A stretch of DNA of 64,000 nt from JAEXNA01 sp037189585 (GCA_037189585.1 JBBCJA010000025.1:1-64000), one strand, 5' to 3'. Counted from the first letter of the stretch, positions 26,514-35,033 are shown. Notes: generated by a model from the letters alone, not told the origin. Made by a program: numbers and translations.

Positions 26514-27938
26514 TTAGGAGTCCTCCATCAGGTCGTGGCTCGGGTCCACCTCTTGCCCGGCGGCGTCGGCCAGTCCCTCCAGCTCGCTTTGGCCTTCAGG
26601 ACGTGGAGGTGGAAGCTGGGGTCCGTGCTGGATCTTCTCGTTCATCACGAAAACCCAAACCCCGAACAAGAGCAAGTAGACGATCCCGAACATGATGATC
26701 GAGATCAAGACTTCGTGGGCTTGGACAGAGCGAGAGAGTCCCTCACTTGTTCTCAGGAGCTTGTAGACGATCCAAGGCTGCCTACCGGCCTCTGCCACGA
26801 CCCAGCCGGCTTGATTCGCCACATAGGCGGGGACGACTGAGAGAACGCACAGCTTGAGAAGCCAGGGATGTCGCTCCGGATCGGAGCGCCAGAGAGCTAA
26901 CCCCGCCATCGCCGAGACCGCGATGAAGAAGAGGCCGCAACCCACCATCACACGATAGGCCCAAAACGTTATCAGCACATTCGGGCGTTCATCTTTGGGG
27001 GTTTGGTCTAAGCCGGGGACGGGTTTGTTGGGGTCTAGGTAGAGTAAAAGACTCAGTAGCTTCGGAATTTCAATACCGTAGTGGACCTTCTCGGCGTTTT
27101 GATCCGGCCAGCCGACCAGGTACATGCCGGTCCCACCTGTACCCGTCTGGAAGTGTCCTTCCATCGCCGCCATCTTGGTCGGCTGTTCGCGAGCCACCAT
27201 CTTGGCGTTGGAGTCACCCGAGAGCCCCATCGCCACCGATGACCCCAGCGCCAGGACAAGAGCGACCTTGAACATCACACGCGCCTCGGGCAGATAGCGC
27301 TTCTTCAGCAGGTACCATGAGGCGATGGAGAGGGCGAAGAAGCCACCCAGAATGAAGCAGCCGAGCCAGACATGCACCAAACGGTCGGGAGCCGAGGGGT
27401 TAAAAACCATAGCCCAAAAGTCGACGATCTCGGCCCTAGTTTTTCCGTTGTGCTCGACCAGGTGAAAGCCGGCGGGCGTCTGCATCCAGCTGTTGGCGAT
27501 CACGATCCAGACAGAAGAGAAGAAGCCTCCCAGGCAGACCATGCAGGTGGCGAAGTAATGAAATTTTGGGGAAACTTTATTCCAGCCGAAAACCACCACT
27601 CCCAGGAATCCCGACTCTAAGAAGAAGGCAAAAATCCCCTCCGCCGCCAGCGCCGACCCGAAGACGTCCCCCACGAAGCGTGAATAGGTGGCCCAGTTAG
27701 TCCCGAACTGAAACTCCATCACGATCCCGGTCGCGACCCCCATGGCGAAGTTGACCGCGAAAAGCCGGGTCCAGTAATACGCCACCTTCTCATAAACCGG
27801 GTTTCCGGTCTTGAGCCACATGCCTTCCATCATCACCATCAAGACCCCGAGACCAATGGTCAGCGGAGGAAAGAGATAGTGGAACATGATGGTCAGTGCG
27901 AACTGAAGTCGAGAAAGGATCAAAAGTTCGGTATCCAT
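26514..27938 (-). CDS. cydA: cytochrome bd oxidase subunit I
   Basis: A protein of 474 residues. N-terminal quinol-oxidase segment with haem ligand histidine in FALTIMFHYLFPPLTIGLGV, then MEFQFGTNWATYSRFVGDVFG, a short periplasmic Q-loop region (PTKMAAMEGHFQTG), the methionine ligand region and EAGRQPWIVYKLLRTSEG. It binds haems b558, b595 and d. The Q-loop lacks the long insertion of the E. coli type. Divergent from the YchJ-like gene; cydB follows three bases after its stop. Confidence 0.97.
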   Translation of the reverse strand: MDTELLILSRLQFALTIMFHYLFPPLTIGLGVLMVMMEGMWLKTGNPVYEKVAYYWTRLFAVNFAMGVATGIVMEFQFGTNWATYSRFVGDVFGSALAAEGIFAFFLESGFLGVVVFGWNKVSPKFHYFATCMVCLGGFFSSVWIVIANSWMQTPAGFHLVEHNGKTRAEIVDFWAMVFNPSAPDRLVHVWLGCFILGGFFALSIASWYLLKKRYLPEARVMFKVALVLALGSSVAMGLSGDSNAKMVAREQPTKMAAMEGHFQTGTGGTGMYLVGWPDQNAEKVHYGIEIPKLLSLLLYLDPNKPVPGLDQTPKDERPNVLITFWAYRVMVGCGLFFIAVSAMAGLALWRSDPERHPWLLKLCVLSVVPAYVANQAGWVVAEAGRQPWIVYKLLRTSEGLSRSVQAHEVLISIIMFGIVYLLLFGVWVFVMNEKIQHGPQLPPPRPEGQSELEGLADAAGQEVDPSHDLMEDS

Positions 27939-28054
27939 GTGGAACCCTTAGGAAGGTCGGAGAAAGAACCTTCAGGGAATTCCCCGAGAAGGTTCACCAA
28001 CTCACAGGCACCGGAGCATTGGTGTGGAATGCGGGCTCCCGAGGTGGACAAACG

Positions 28055-28519
28055 ATGAAGTGTGAATGTGGTCAGGAACAACCCTTCGAGGAGTGCTGCG
28101 GACGTTTCTTAGGCGGCGGCGCCAAACCGGAAACGGCCGAAGAGCTGATGCGCTCACGCTTCGTCGCTTTCGGGATGGGAGACTTCGACTACATCGAGCG
28201 GACCCAGGTTGACCCACTTCCTCCAGAGGTACGAGAGCGCAAGCTCCCCGAATGGGAAACCTTGAAGGTTATTGGAACCAGCAAGGGTGGCCCTGAGGAC
28301 CAGACCGGCATGGTCGAGTTTGTCGCGCACTACCACCATCATGGCTGCCGTAACCACCATGAGAAAGCCCGCTTTAGCCGTGTGGAAGGCGAATGGAAGT
28401 ACGTCAGCGGTGAAATGCTCGAGGGCGCGACGATCAAGCGGAGTCACGCCAAGGTCGGCCGCAACGACCCATGCTCCTGTGGAAGCGGCAAGAAATACAA
28501 GCGCTGCTGCGGCGTTTAA
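28055..28519 (+). CDS. YchJ-like SEC-C protein
   Basis: A protein of 154 residues starting at the ATG at 28055 behind GAGGTGG. The N-terminus is CECGQEQPFEECCGRFL, the C-terminus is a full SEC-C zinc-binding motif GRNDPCSCGSGKKYKRCCG, and the middle (about 25-120) is an NTF2-like cone fold (VEFVAHYHHHG). This matches the YchJ/UPF0225 family of unknown function. Ends at a strong hairpin. Confidence 0.88.
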   Translation: MKCECGQEQPFEECCGRFLGGGAKPETAEELMRSRFVAFGMGDFDYIERTQVDPLPPEVRERKLPEWETLKVIGTSKGGPEDQTGMVEFVAHYHHHGCRNHHEKARFSRVEGEWKYVSGEMLEGATIKRSHAKVGRNDPCSCGSGKKYKRCCGV

Positions 28520-28530
28520 CCCAAACCGGT

Positions 28531-28563
28531 TGGATGCGTGCGGGGCTTCACCACACGCATCCA
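28531..28563. terminator. bidirectional hairpin between convergent genes
   Basis: TGGATGCGTG (28531-28540) and CACGCATCCA (28554-28563) form a perfect 10-bp stem with a 13-base loop, 11 bases after the stop of the YchJ-like gene and 12 before that of the convergent hydrolase. There is no T-run on either side, so it may act as a weak or Rho-assisted terminator or as an mRNA 3' stabiliser. Confidence 0.6.
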
Positions 28564-28575
28564 CCACATCAATGC

Positions 28576-29583
28576 TCAGTCAGTGGGGTCGAGGTCCAAA
28601 GCCTCAAACAAAGCCTTCTCAAAGCGCGGAAAATCCTCGATGTGAGGTAGGTGGCCGAGAGCTTCCAGTGGGATCAAGCGCCCCTTACGTAGTCGCTGCA
28701 CGACTTCCGAGCCGAGCAGGTCGTAGCGTCCCAATTTGTCCGCCACCTCTTTCTTAGCTAGGTCCTTGTCCAGAGCGGTTCGATCCCGCTCACCCAGGAT
28801 CAAAGTTGTCGGCACTTCCAGAATGTGGAACTTGCGGGCCACCGGCTGACTCATAATCATCGCCGTGGTCAAGGCCTGGACCTTGGCCACCCGAGGGTAG
28901 TCCGGGGACCCGATCGGGGCGGACAGAAGCTCGGCCCATCGGGCGTACTCGGGAGTCCACTTTCCGTCGTAGTAAGAATCCTTCTGGTAGGCCTCGATGG
29001 TCTCGGGAGTCGTTTTTAATTCCTTTTCGTACCAAGCGTTGAGTCCACGGTAGGGAACTCCCTTTTCTGTCCAGTCCTCCAACCCGATCGGATTTACAAG
29101 GATCAGGCTGTCGATGTCCTCCGGGTAAAGCAATCCCCAATGCACCGCCAGCATTCCACCCATCGAGTGTCCGATGACCGTGACTTTCTGGGCCCCAACC
29201 GCGCGTATAACCTCGCGCGTGTTGGACACCAGTTGGCCGAAGGTATAACTATAGTCGGTTGGCTTGGACGATTTACCGAACCCGATCTGGTCCGGGATGA
29301 TCACTCGAAATCCCCGCCCGGCAAGCGACTTCGCGGTCGTCTCCCAATAGGCTCCGTTAAAATTCTTGCCATGCAACAAAACGACGGACTTCCCGTTCGG
29401 CGCCCCTTGAGGCTCCACCAACATCAGCGCCATTTTGAATGGACTCTCAAATCCACCGAGCTGTTGAAAGCTTACGGGGAAAGGGTAGTCATACCCCTCC
29501 AGATTGATCCCCTCCGGTTTGGCCCAGGATGGGAAACATAGTGAGAGACTCAGCAGACACGCGCAAAGAAATCTTGAAACCAT
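28576..29583 (-). CDS. secreted alpha/beta hydrolase
   Basis: A protein of 335 residues with signal peptide MVSRFLCACLLSLSLCFPSW. The triad is visible: nucleophile in GHSMGG, aspartate in ILGERDRTALD and histidine in LEALGHLPHIED; the oxyanion HGKNFNG precedes. It resembles haloperoxidase/epoxide hydrolase-type esterases with a lid inserted after strand 6. The substrate is unknown. The gene starts 38 bases from an inverted-repeat element at 29621 that lies in its promoter region. Confidence 0.88.
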   Translation of the reverse strand: MVSRFLCACLLSLSLCFPSWAKPEGINLEGYDYPFPVSFQQLGGFESPFKMALMLVEPQGAPNGKSVVLLHGKNFNGAYWETTAKSLAGRGFRVIIPDQIGFGKSSKPTDYSYTFGQLVSNTREVIRAVGAQKVTVIGHSMGGMLAVHWGLLYPEDIDSLILVNPIGLEDWTEKGVPYRGLNAWYEKELKTTPETIEAYQKDSYYDGKWTPEYARWAELLSAPIGSPDYPRVAKVQALTTAMIMSQPVARKFHILEVPTTLILGERDRTALDKDLAKKEVADKLGRYDLLGSEVVQRLRKGRLIPLEALGHLPHIEDFPRFEKALFEALDLDPTD

Positions 29584-29620
29584 GTTCGGTGGCTTGGCTC
29601 ACAACATCGCAAAAATCCTT

Positions 29621-29876
29621 TCTATACCCATATCCATAATATTTTGCATAAAGATTGGTGGGGAGGCGCCGAAAGCGCAAGGACCATCCGATGGCGCACC
29701 TCGGTCCCGCTTGCAAGTCGAGACGTTACGCAGTCGGGATATCGAGAATATGTAACTGAGGCGCGGCGCGGCGCGGCGACTTCGGATGGTGTCCGGGCTT
29801 CGTAACGCCTGGCTTGAGGAACGCCTTCGGCTTTCGCCGCCAAGATTATGCAAAATACTATGGATGTGGGTATAGA
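29621..29876. mobile_element. 256-base element with long inverted ends (MITE-like)
   Basis: 29621-29649 and 29848-29876 are inverted copies with only two mismatches in 29 bases (the right arm begins ATGCAAAATACTATGGAT). Similarity continues inward over a second block, GGCGCCGAAAGC... on the left against GGCGGCGAAAGC... inverted on the right, and further inward by ACCATCCGA/TCGGATGGT and GTTACG/CGTAAC. There is no gene inside. It fills most of the gap between the hydrolase start and the next gene. A palindrome beside it (29883-29907, CTTCG...CGAAG) may belong to it. No clear target duplication was found. Confidence 0.6.
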
Positions 29877-30000
29877 GGCTGACTTCGTGGACGTGTGTCC
29901 ACCGAAGCGTGGTGATATATCCAGCTTTCAGTGGGTACACCCTTCCCCAGAGTCGCGTATCCACACTTTAGAATCAGCGACACATGCCGATGAAGCGTCC

Positions 30001-30759
30001 ATGGCAGTGCAGGCGGGTGCGAGTGCTTGGCGAAATCTTCGACAGATGAATCCTGAACTTCTTTCGGCATCTCAATTGCCGCGGGAGGCTCGTGGTACGT
30101 GGGGATGGGACAGCTGTTTTAATCCCCAGGATCTTGAGTACAGCGCGAACGGCCTCGCAGTTGTCTGGCGTCAGCGTCACCAGGAGCCTGGAGATGTCGG
30201 TCCACGTCTATGGGTCCCCGTGCAAAGCCGCGCGCGGCTCCACAGTGGAAATTTCCGCTGGAAATTTCGGGTCAAGAACATGGCCGGCGCCCAACTCGGC
30301 GCGGGATTCATGCTGGACTGGACGGTGGGACCCGACTGGGGTTTCTTCGGTTATCTCGGCTCGAGTTCGAGCGCCTGGGCCTATGACCCGTCGTCTGGAG
30401 ATGTGGTCCTGGCCACTCGCTCCATCGAGGGCGGGCTTCCTACTTTTCCCTCTGGTGAAGGTGTGATCACGGTGGAAGCTCACCTTCCACGACAAGCCGA
30501 CGGACTTGCCAGATTTCTGGTTGACGGGGTCGCTTCAGGCGCGGTCTGGCTTCCCCCCGGCGCGGTCCTGGTGCCTGCGGCATGCCTTCTGGAAGTTGGG
30601 CAGCAAGTTACGCTAGGGCCGCTAGAGAGACCAGCTTTGGATATTTCCACCTGGCTTGCCAAAGGCGAGGATTCAGGCGAACCCCAAACGGTACCCAGAC
30701 CTATGAAACGAGGGTTCTTAGCCCGCCTCAAAGGCAAGCTCCTGGGCCTGGGCTCTTAG
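30001..30759 (+). CDS. hypothetical protein with SPRY/lectin-like beta sandwich
   Basis: A protein of 252 residues; the start is uncertain (ATG 30001 with GAAG upstream, or ATG 30046). The middle, FRWKFRVKNMAGAQLGAGF, GFFGYLGSSSSAWAYDPSSG, a GEGVITVEAHL strand and DGLARFLVDGVAS, follows the strand order of SPRY/concanavalin-like domains, where a long F-x-x-DG-style loop ends the sandwich. No signal peptide. A short Pro/Lys-rich tail follows. The fold is a tentative call from pattern only. Confidence 0.55.
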   Translation: MAVQAGASAWRNLRQMNPELLSASQLPREARGTWGWDSCFNPQDLEYSANGLAVVWRQRHQEPGDVGPRLWVPVQSRARLHSGNFRWKFRVKNMAGAQLGAGFMLDWTVGPDWGFFGYLGSSSSAWAYDPSSGDVVLATRSIEGGLPTFPSGEGVITVEAHLPRQADGLARFLVDGVASGAVWLPPGAVLVPAACLLEVGQQVTLGPLERPALDISTWLAKGEDSGEPQTVPRPMKRGFLARLKGKLLGLGS

Positions 30760-31174
30760 TGGAACTCGGCACAATTCCATCATAGAATAGACATAAACTA
30801 TATTCTCGACTTCGAGCAGGGCCATTTGACCCTAACCCAAATCCAAGCCAGGGGCCCACTGGGTCGCAGCCGAAGGGCCACTCATGAGAATCGCGAGTGG
30901 CATGGTCTACAGAGCGTCATTGTCCCACCACGCTCACACCTTACGCCTATCATCCGCAACAGCAGAGTGGACGTTTCGTTGTCGGTTGCACGGGTAGCCA
31001 CCAGAGCACTCCCGCGGGATATCCACGCATCGACGAGATGTGCGTTATCAAGCTGTATCCCTGAGGGATGATCATCGCACTCACTGGCCTGATTGCCCCA
31101 GGCCACTGGGGCGAGAGCATCGGAGACAGCGAAGGGGCCGATGGGTTGGCCACACCATGAGCCCGCCCCTTACT
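30760..31174. other. gene-free stretch with hairpins and a broken reading frame
   Basis: No convincing gene in 415 bases. One plus-strand frame from about 30894 reads 50-odd codons with protein-like composition (FVVGCTGSHQSTPAGY, then IDEMCVIKLYP), meets TGA at about 31062 and continues in the same frame from an ATG for 30 codons (MIIALTGLIAPGHWGES). This may be a decayed gene. Hairpins: GCCACTC/GAGTGGC near 30877-30901 and GCCCCA/TGGGGC near 31095-31112. Confidence 0.35.
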
Positions 31175-32365
31175 CTACAGTTTTCCTAGACTTTTCACCA
31201 GGCGCGGTTTGACCGCTTCGTGGAAATCCAAGAGCGTCCGCGTGGCCGAGGGCCAGAGTTTGCTGTCCCAGCCTCGACGTAAGGGAAAGTATTTCAGCCC
31301 GACATCCTTGGCGGTCAGTCGAGAGACCATCTCTTGCCATGGTCCGAGCGCCGGTTGTTGGTAGACCAGGTGAGGAATACCGCCGGCGCCGAGTCGCTGC
31401 CCCACAGTTTCCCCCACGTTCTCGCTAACAGGTAAAAATTCTACAGGACAGCCGTAGTGCTGGCTCAAGCGTTGAGTGGTGTCGGCCAGAGCCGCTTCCA
31501 CAAAAGCCTGGACCTTGGGGCTAAAGACCACATTCTTATCGAGATTCTCAAATCCGGTCATCAAAACGACCCGGGGCTTTAGAGTTCCGGCGGCTGAGGC
31601 TTCAGGACTGAGGTCGTCGGGGGTCACCAACAAAGCATAGCTCTCACCCAAAGCTCCGCTCGGTTCGCTCGGAAGCTCTTGGAAGCGCGGTCCCGGGATG
31701 GCGGGACCGGTGAGAGCTACAGGCGACTCGTTAAGATGGCCGGTCAGGTCATAGCGGCCTTCGCTCCACTTCGAGATTTCGGCGGCCTTGGCTACGTAGG
31801 GTTTCGGAGTCAGATGAAGTCCCGCTACCCAGCGCCAAAGCAAAACCTGGGAGGCGGGGTCGGCGTCGATCAGGTGCGAGGCGAAGTGAGCCGCACCCAG
31901 CGTCCAGGGCAACCGAAGAGTGAAGATCCAGATGGAGGCATACCACAGCCGAGCTTGCTGAGGCAGCCATCCTGTCTGAAGCATCTCTTGATTCCATTCG
32001 TCGAAGGCCAGAAGACCCGTTCTTCCCTCCAACGCTGTCGCCAGTGACTGCGTTCCGTTAAAACGGCGCCGGTCATCGTCGCAGGTCCGAAGATAAGCCA
32101 GATAGACCTGAGGTCGGCCTTCGGACCAGCCGCGCCAATAGCTGCGTGCGCACAGGTCCTTGAGGTTGTTCTCGATGACGGCTGGCCTGTGGCGTGAGAA
32201 AAGTGAAGTGGCCGCCTCGGCTTCGTGGATCAGACGATATCGAAAGGCGGCCGACAGCCCGCTCGACTCCAAGGACAACCCCTTCCCTGGCTTAACCAAA
32301 GCATCAACGATACCGGTCCAATACTCCAGGGCCGCGACTCGTGAATGGAGCAAAGAGCTAGTCAT
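31175..32365 (-). CDS. photolyase/cryptochrome-like protein with apparently reversed domain order
   Basis: A protein of 396 residues. The FAD-binding helical domain of photolyases is at the N-terminal half: CARSYWRGWSEGRPQVYLAY, then LAFDEWNQEMLQTGWLPQQA, SIWIFTLRLPWTLGAAHF, LIDADPASQVLLWRWVAG. These match the W...R-x-x-x-AS...W..GA..F...L.D.D motif run that lines FAD and substrate. The C-terminal half (from about 230) looks like an alpha/beta domain (LLVTPDDLSPEA; KPRVVLMTGFENL). In normal photolyases the alpha/beta antenna domain comes first, so this may be a circular permutation. It is co-transcribed with two small genes upstream (8-base overlap with the coiled-coil gene). Confidence 0.75.
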   Translation of the reverse strand: MTSSLLHSRVAALEYWTGIVDALVKPGKGLSLESSGLSAAFRYRLIHEAEAATSLFSRHRPAVIENNLKDLCARSYWRGWSEGRPQVYLAYLRTCDDDRRRFNGTQSLATALEGRTGLLAFDEWNQEMLQTGWLPQQARLWYASIWIFTLRLPWTLGAAHFASHLIDADPASQVLLWRWVAGLHLTPKPYVAKAAEISKWSEGRYDLTGHLNESPVALTGPAIPGPRFQELPSEPSGALGESYALLVTPDDLSPEASAAGTLKPRVVLMTGFENLDKNVVFSPKVQAFVEAALADTTQRLSQHYGCPVEFLPVSENVGETVGQRLGAGGIPHLVYQQPALGPWQEMVSRLTAKDVGLKYFPLRRGWDSKLWPSATRTLLDFHEAVKPRLVKSLGKL

Positions 32366-32675
32366 CGGGATGGCGCTCGGGGAGAAGATCTCCCTTGCGA
32401 AGTGCTCGCAGCCGGTTGAAAGCTCGCTCGACTCGCTCCGCCTTCTCTCGCAGGCGAAGCCCGCGTCGGCGTTCCCAAGGCTGAGTTTTGGTCTCGGCGT
32501 GAAGTTCCTCGATAGCCTGGCGAGCGCTCTTCACGGCGTCTTCCAGGAGCTCTCGCTCCAACTGGTTCTCAAGCTCATGGGCTTGTGCCCAAAGCGACTT
32601 GAGCTCGTGCCCCTCGGCATCGGCCTTGGGAGACACGGCCTTACGCTTTTTGCTTGCTTTCTTTACTAACGCCAT
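32358..32675 (-). CDS. small charged coiled-coil protein
   Basis: A protein of 105 residues from the ATG at 32673-32675 with GGTGAG in front. The N-terminus is Lys-rich (VKKASKKRKA), the rest a long charged helix with heptads (WAQAHELENQLERELLEDAV; KAERVERAFNRLRALRKGD). No family recognised. Its end overlaps the photolyase-like gene by eight bases, so they are translated together; a partner or DNA-binding role is possible. Confidence 0.6.
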   Translation of the reverse strand: MALVKKASKKRKAVSPKADAEGHELKSLWAQAHELENQLERELLEDAVKSARQAIEELHAETKTQPWERRRGLRLREKAERVERAFNRLRALRKGDLLPERHPDD

Positions 32676-32686
32676 TTCACTCACCC

Positions 32687-32848
32687 TCAAGCGACTCGTC
32701 CGCCTCTACGCGCCGCTCGCGAAGGAGGCTCCTGAGCGCGTGAGGCGACATGAGAACCTTTCCTTCGACAGCGAGCTTCCAGCAGGCCCATAAGTCCGGC
32801 GTAGAGCGCGAGAATCGCTAGAATTTTTAGTATCAGGGCTAAGCCCAT
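32687..32848 (-). CDS. short single-span membrane protein
   Basis: A 53-residue frame from the ATG at 32846-32848: a single hydrophobic helix GLALILKILAILALYAGLMG followed by a strongly basic tail (CRRKGSHVASRAQEPPSRAA). It ends 12 bases before the coiled-coil gene on the same strand, consistent with a first operon gene. The ribosome-binding site is weak and there is no homologue I recognise. Confidence 0.4.
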   Translation of the reverse strand: MGLALILKILAILALYAGLMGLLEARCRRKGSHVASRAQEPPSRAARRGGRVA

Positions 32849-33076
32849 AGTCTGACTCGAATCTCTCTTTCGCCCCCAATTCGTGTATGGTGAGCGCCCG
32901 GGGGTACGACGCTGTTCACAGGTCCCCCTCTTTGAGGATAAGGCCTTGTAAGCACGGAACACTTTAGCCTTGGAGACGGCTCATTCAAACTCCCGCAGCT
33001 AGGATCACCGCGCGATTTGCAGAAATTTAACATCCCGGGGAATAGGCGAACTCGGGCGGCGACGAGAGGGGGTATC

Positions 33077-34120
33077 ATGAAAGTCTGTCTAGTTCTCACC
33101 CATCAGTGCAATCTGGCCTGCTCCTACTGTTACGCGGGCGAGAAGTTCAATCGTCACATGGACGAACGAACCGCCATGGAGGGCCTCAAGATGCTCCTTT
33201 CAGATAGCGGCCCGATGGAGCTGAGCTTTTTCGGAGGAGAGCCGTTTCTTCGCTTCGCGCTGATGGCCAAGGTCTGCCGATGGGCCCGCGGGGGTGCCGA
33301 ACGCTCGGGTCGCCAGCTAAGCTTTCAGGTCACCACCAATGCCACCATCCTGGAAGACAAGCAGCTCCGCTTCCTTAAGGAATATCAGGTCTGGACGGCG
33401 TTGTCCCTCGACGGCCCCGATAATGTTCAAGACGTGGCTCGTCCCTTTGTCAACGGGAGAGGCTCGGGGAAGCTGGTCTGGCGTAACGTGGAGAAGGCGC
33501 TGGAAACACTTGAGCGCGTCCACATCCTGATGGTGGTGACTCCCACCACCATAACCTCGCTGCTTCCCGCCGTGGAACGCCTGTATCGAGCTGGTGCCAG
33601 CCGAATTTCGCTGCTACCCGACCTGGAGGCGGACTGGAGCACGGTCGAAGGCGAAGCGCAAGCGATCTGGGCTCAACTGGCCCGAATTTCCCTGCTCTCG
33701 ATGTGCACGGACCAGCCTCTCTATCTGGCTCCTTTCTCCTCCTACTTTCCCGCCAACGAGGTGTATCCCGCCGAGGGCCAGGGCCAGTGCGACTTTGGAG
33801 GACGCCAGGTCACCATCGCTCCCTCCGGCAACCTCTACCCTTGCGCGCGGCTGGTCGGTACCGACCGTCGTCCCGAGGTGCGCATCGGACATGTCAAAAT
33901 GGGTTGGGAAAAAAGCAAGGCCGAGGCTCTCAAGCAGGCCGGTGACGAAGGTCTTCGCCAGGGCGGCTGCGGCAAAGGAGGTTGTCAATGCATCCCCCTG
34001 ATGCCCGGCGACACAAAGGTCCAGCTCGACCATAGCGCTCGCTTCGCCCACTGGACCCGCGACGCCGCGCTACCGGTATCCCGAGAGATCGAGGAAGCCC
34101 TCGGGGTATTGGCGCTATGA
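33077..34120 (+). CDS. radical SAM/SPASM peptide-modifying enzyme
   Basis: A protein of 347 residues; the ATG at 33077 follows AGAGGGGG, while upstream open frame is less likely. Radical SAM cluster CNLACSYC (C11, C15, C18), GGEPF motif (53-57), and a C-terminal SPASM-like region with cysteines at C238, C256, C298, C303 and C305 (GGCGKGGCQC) for extra Fe-S clusters. Such enzymes usually install C-C, C-S or C-N cross-links in ribosomal peptides or activate sulfatases. The next two genes overlap or closely follow and encode leader-bearing small proteins, which makes them the obvious substrates. No RRE/PqqD-like domain is visible in this gene. Confidence 0.9.
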   Translation: MKVCLVLTHQCNLACSYCYAGEKFNRHMDERTAMEGLKMLLSDSGPMELSFFGGEPFLRFALMAKVCRWARGGAERSGRQLSFQVTTNATILEDKQLRFLKEYQVWTALSLDGPDNVQDVARPFVNGRGSGKLVWRNVEKALETLERVHILMVVTPTTITSLLPAVERLYRAGASRISLLPDLEADWSTVEGEAQAIWAQLARISLLSMCTDQPLYLAPFSSYFPANEVYPAEGQGQCDFGGRQVTIAPSGNLYPCARLVGTDRRPEVRIGHVKMGWEKSKAEALKQAGDEGLRQGGCGKGGCQCIPLMPGDTKVQLDHSARFAHWTRDAALPVSREIEEALGVLAL

Positions 34121-34461
34121 GTGACGGTCAAAGAACACGAAGGAGATTTCTAGCGGACCTCCTCTTTCTCGGCGGTGCCCTGAGCGCGGGGGCCTTTCTG
34201 ACTCAGACCGAGGCTCAAGCTCCCGGGACGACTCCAACGCCAGCCTCCACCCCTGTGACGCCGCCGACAAACCCTCCCGTGGTGCGTGGCCAGTATGTCG
34301 CCTCACCCTCACCGGACGGAGACGTGGCCGTGCCTCAAGCCTCCTCGACCTGCGCACCGGTGGTGAAAGGTGAGCCCCAGCCCCCCACTCCTCCAGAGAG
34401 TTTCGAGAGTCAACCTAAAGAAGTTCCGCTGGCCGGCTCGCCTAGTCCGCCAAGAAAATAG
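34117..34461 (+). CDS. small Tat-leader proline-rich protein 1 (candidate rSAM substrate)
   Basis: A protein of 114 residues overlapping the radical SAM stop by four bases (ATGA). It opens with MSDGQRTRRRFLADLLF and a small hydrophobic stretch (LGGALSAGAF), the shape of a twin-arginine signal. The remainder is Pro/Thr/Ser-rich and disordered, with a single cysteine C79 in SSTCAPVVKGE, and ends PLAGSPSPPRK. It shares RRRFLADLLF exactly with the next gene. Together with the enzyme it reads like a peptide-maturation cassette. Function and modification are inferred. Confidence 0.7.
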   Translation: MSDGQRTRRRFLADLLFLGGALSAGAFLTQTEAQAPGTTPTPASTPVTPPTNPPVVRGQYVASPSPDGDVAVPQASSTCAPVVKGEPQPPTPPESFESQPKEVPLAGSPSPPRK

Positions 34462-34471
34462 GAGATCACAG

Positions 34472-34882
34472 ATGGAGAATTCCACTTCTAAAAAGAGTCG
34501 CCGGAGGTTTTTGGCCGACCTGCTCTTTGTGGGCGGTGGCCTGACCGCGGCCGCGGTACTGGCTAAGACGACTCTGCTAGAGGAGATCACACCGACGCCT
34601 CCGGTGGCGGCGGGAGAGATGGTGGCGCCTCCGCCACTTGAGGCGACTCCGGCGGCCTACCAAACACCAGAGCCGGAGATTGCGAAAAAATGCATCGAGC
34701 CTCCCGTCGACCGGCGAAAAATACGAGATCCCATGCAGCCTCCTCCACCCGGTGCTGTGGTCGCTCCCGCGAAGCCCAATCCTCAAGTCCACAAGCCAAA
34801 ACCTGAACCTCAACCTTACACGCACGAGCTTCCTCCAGGCATCATGGGAGAAGTGCGTCTTAAGCGAATCGACACACCCTAG
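34472..34882 (+). CDS. small Tat-leader proline-rich protein 2 (candidate rSAM substrate)
   Basis: A protein of 136 residues; ATG at 34472 preceded by TAGGAG. It carries the same leader RRRFLADLLF and then a hydrophobic stretch (VGGGLTAAAVLA), and a Pro-rich tail with a single cysteine C74 (EIAKKCIEPPVDRR). The rest of the tail differs from protein 1, and it ends EVRLKRIDTP. Shared leader plus divergent core is what duplicated precursors of a shared modifying enzyme look like. Alternatively these are exported Pro-rich structural proteins and the enzyme acts elsewhere. Confidence 0.7.
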   Translation: MENSTSKKSRRRFLADLLFVGGGLTAAAVLAKTTLLEEITPTPPVAAGEMVAPPPLEATPAAYQTPEPEIAKKCIEPPVDRRKIRDPMQPPPPGAVVAPAKPNPQVHKPKPEPQPYTHELPPGIMGEVRLKRIDTP

Positions 34883-35033
34883 CCATTCGTTCAAATTTCG
34901 GAAACCAAATCGTTGAAGCCTCGGCCTATAATGTTTCTCATCGCAACGTAGAAGTGGCTCGCTCTGAGACGATCCTTGAAGAGATCGCCGGTCGAGAAAC
35001 TCATGCGAAAATCCAGCCAAAGGCCGTTATGCT

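Noticed and set aside
26058..26840. 260-residue plus frame opposite cydB and cydA
   Set aside because: It spans two genes that have clear oxidase signatures; it is an antisense artefact.
34117..34882. Lasso-peptide or sactipeptide precursor identity for the small proteins
   Set aside because: Neither shows the conserved threonine at leader position -2, cysteine clusters, nor partner proteases of those classes; the family is left unnamed.
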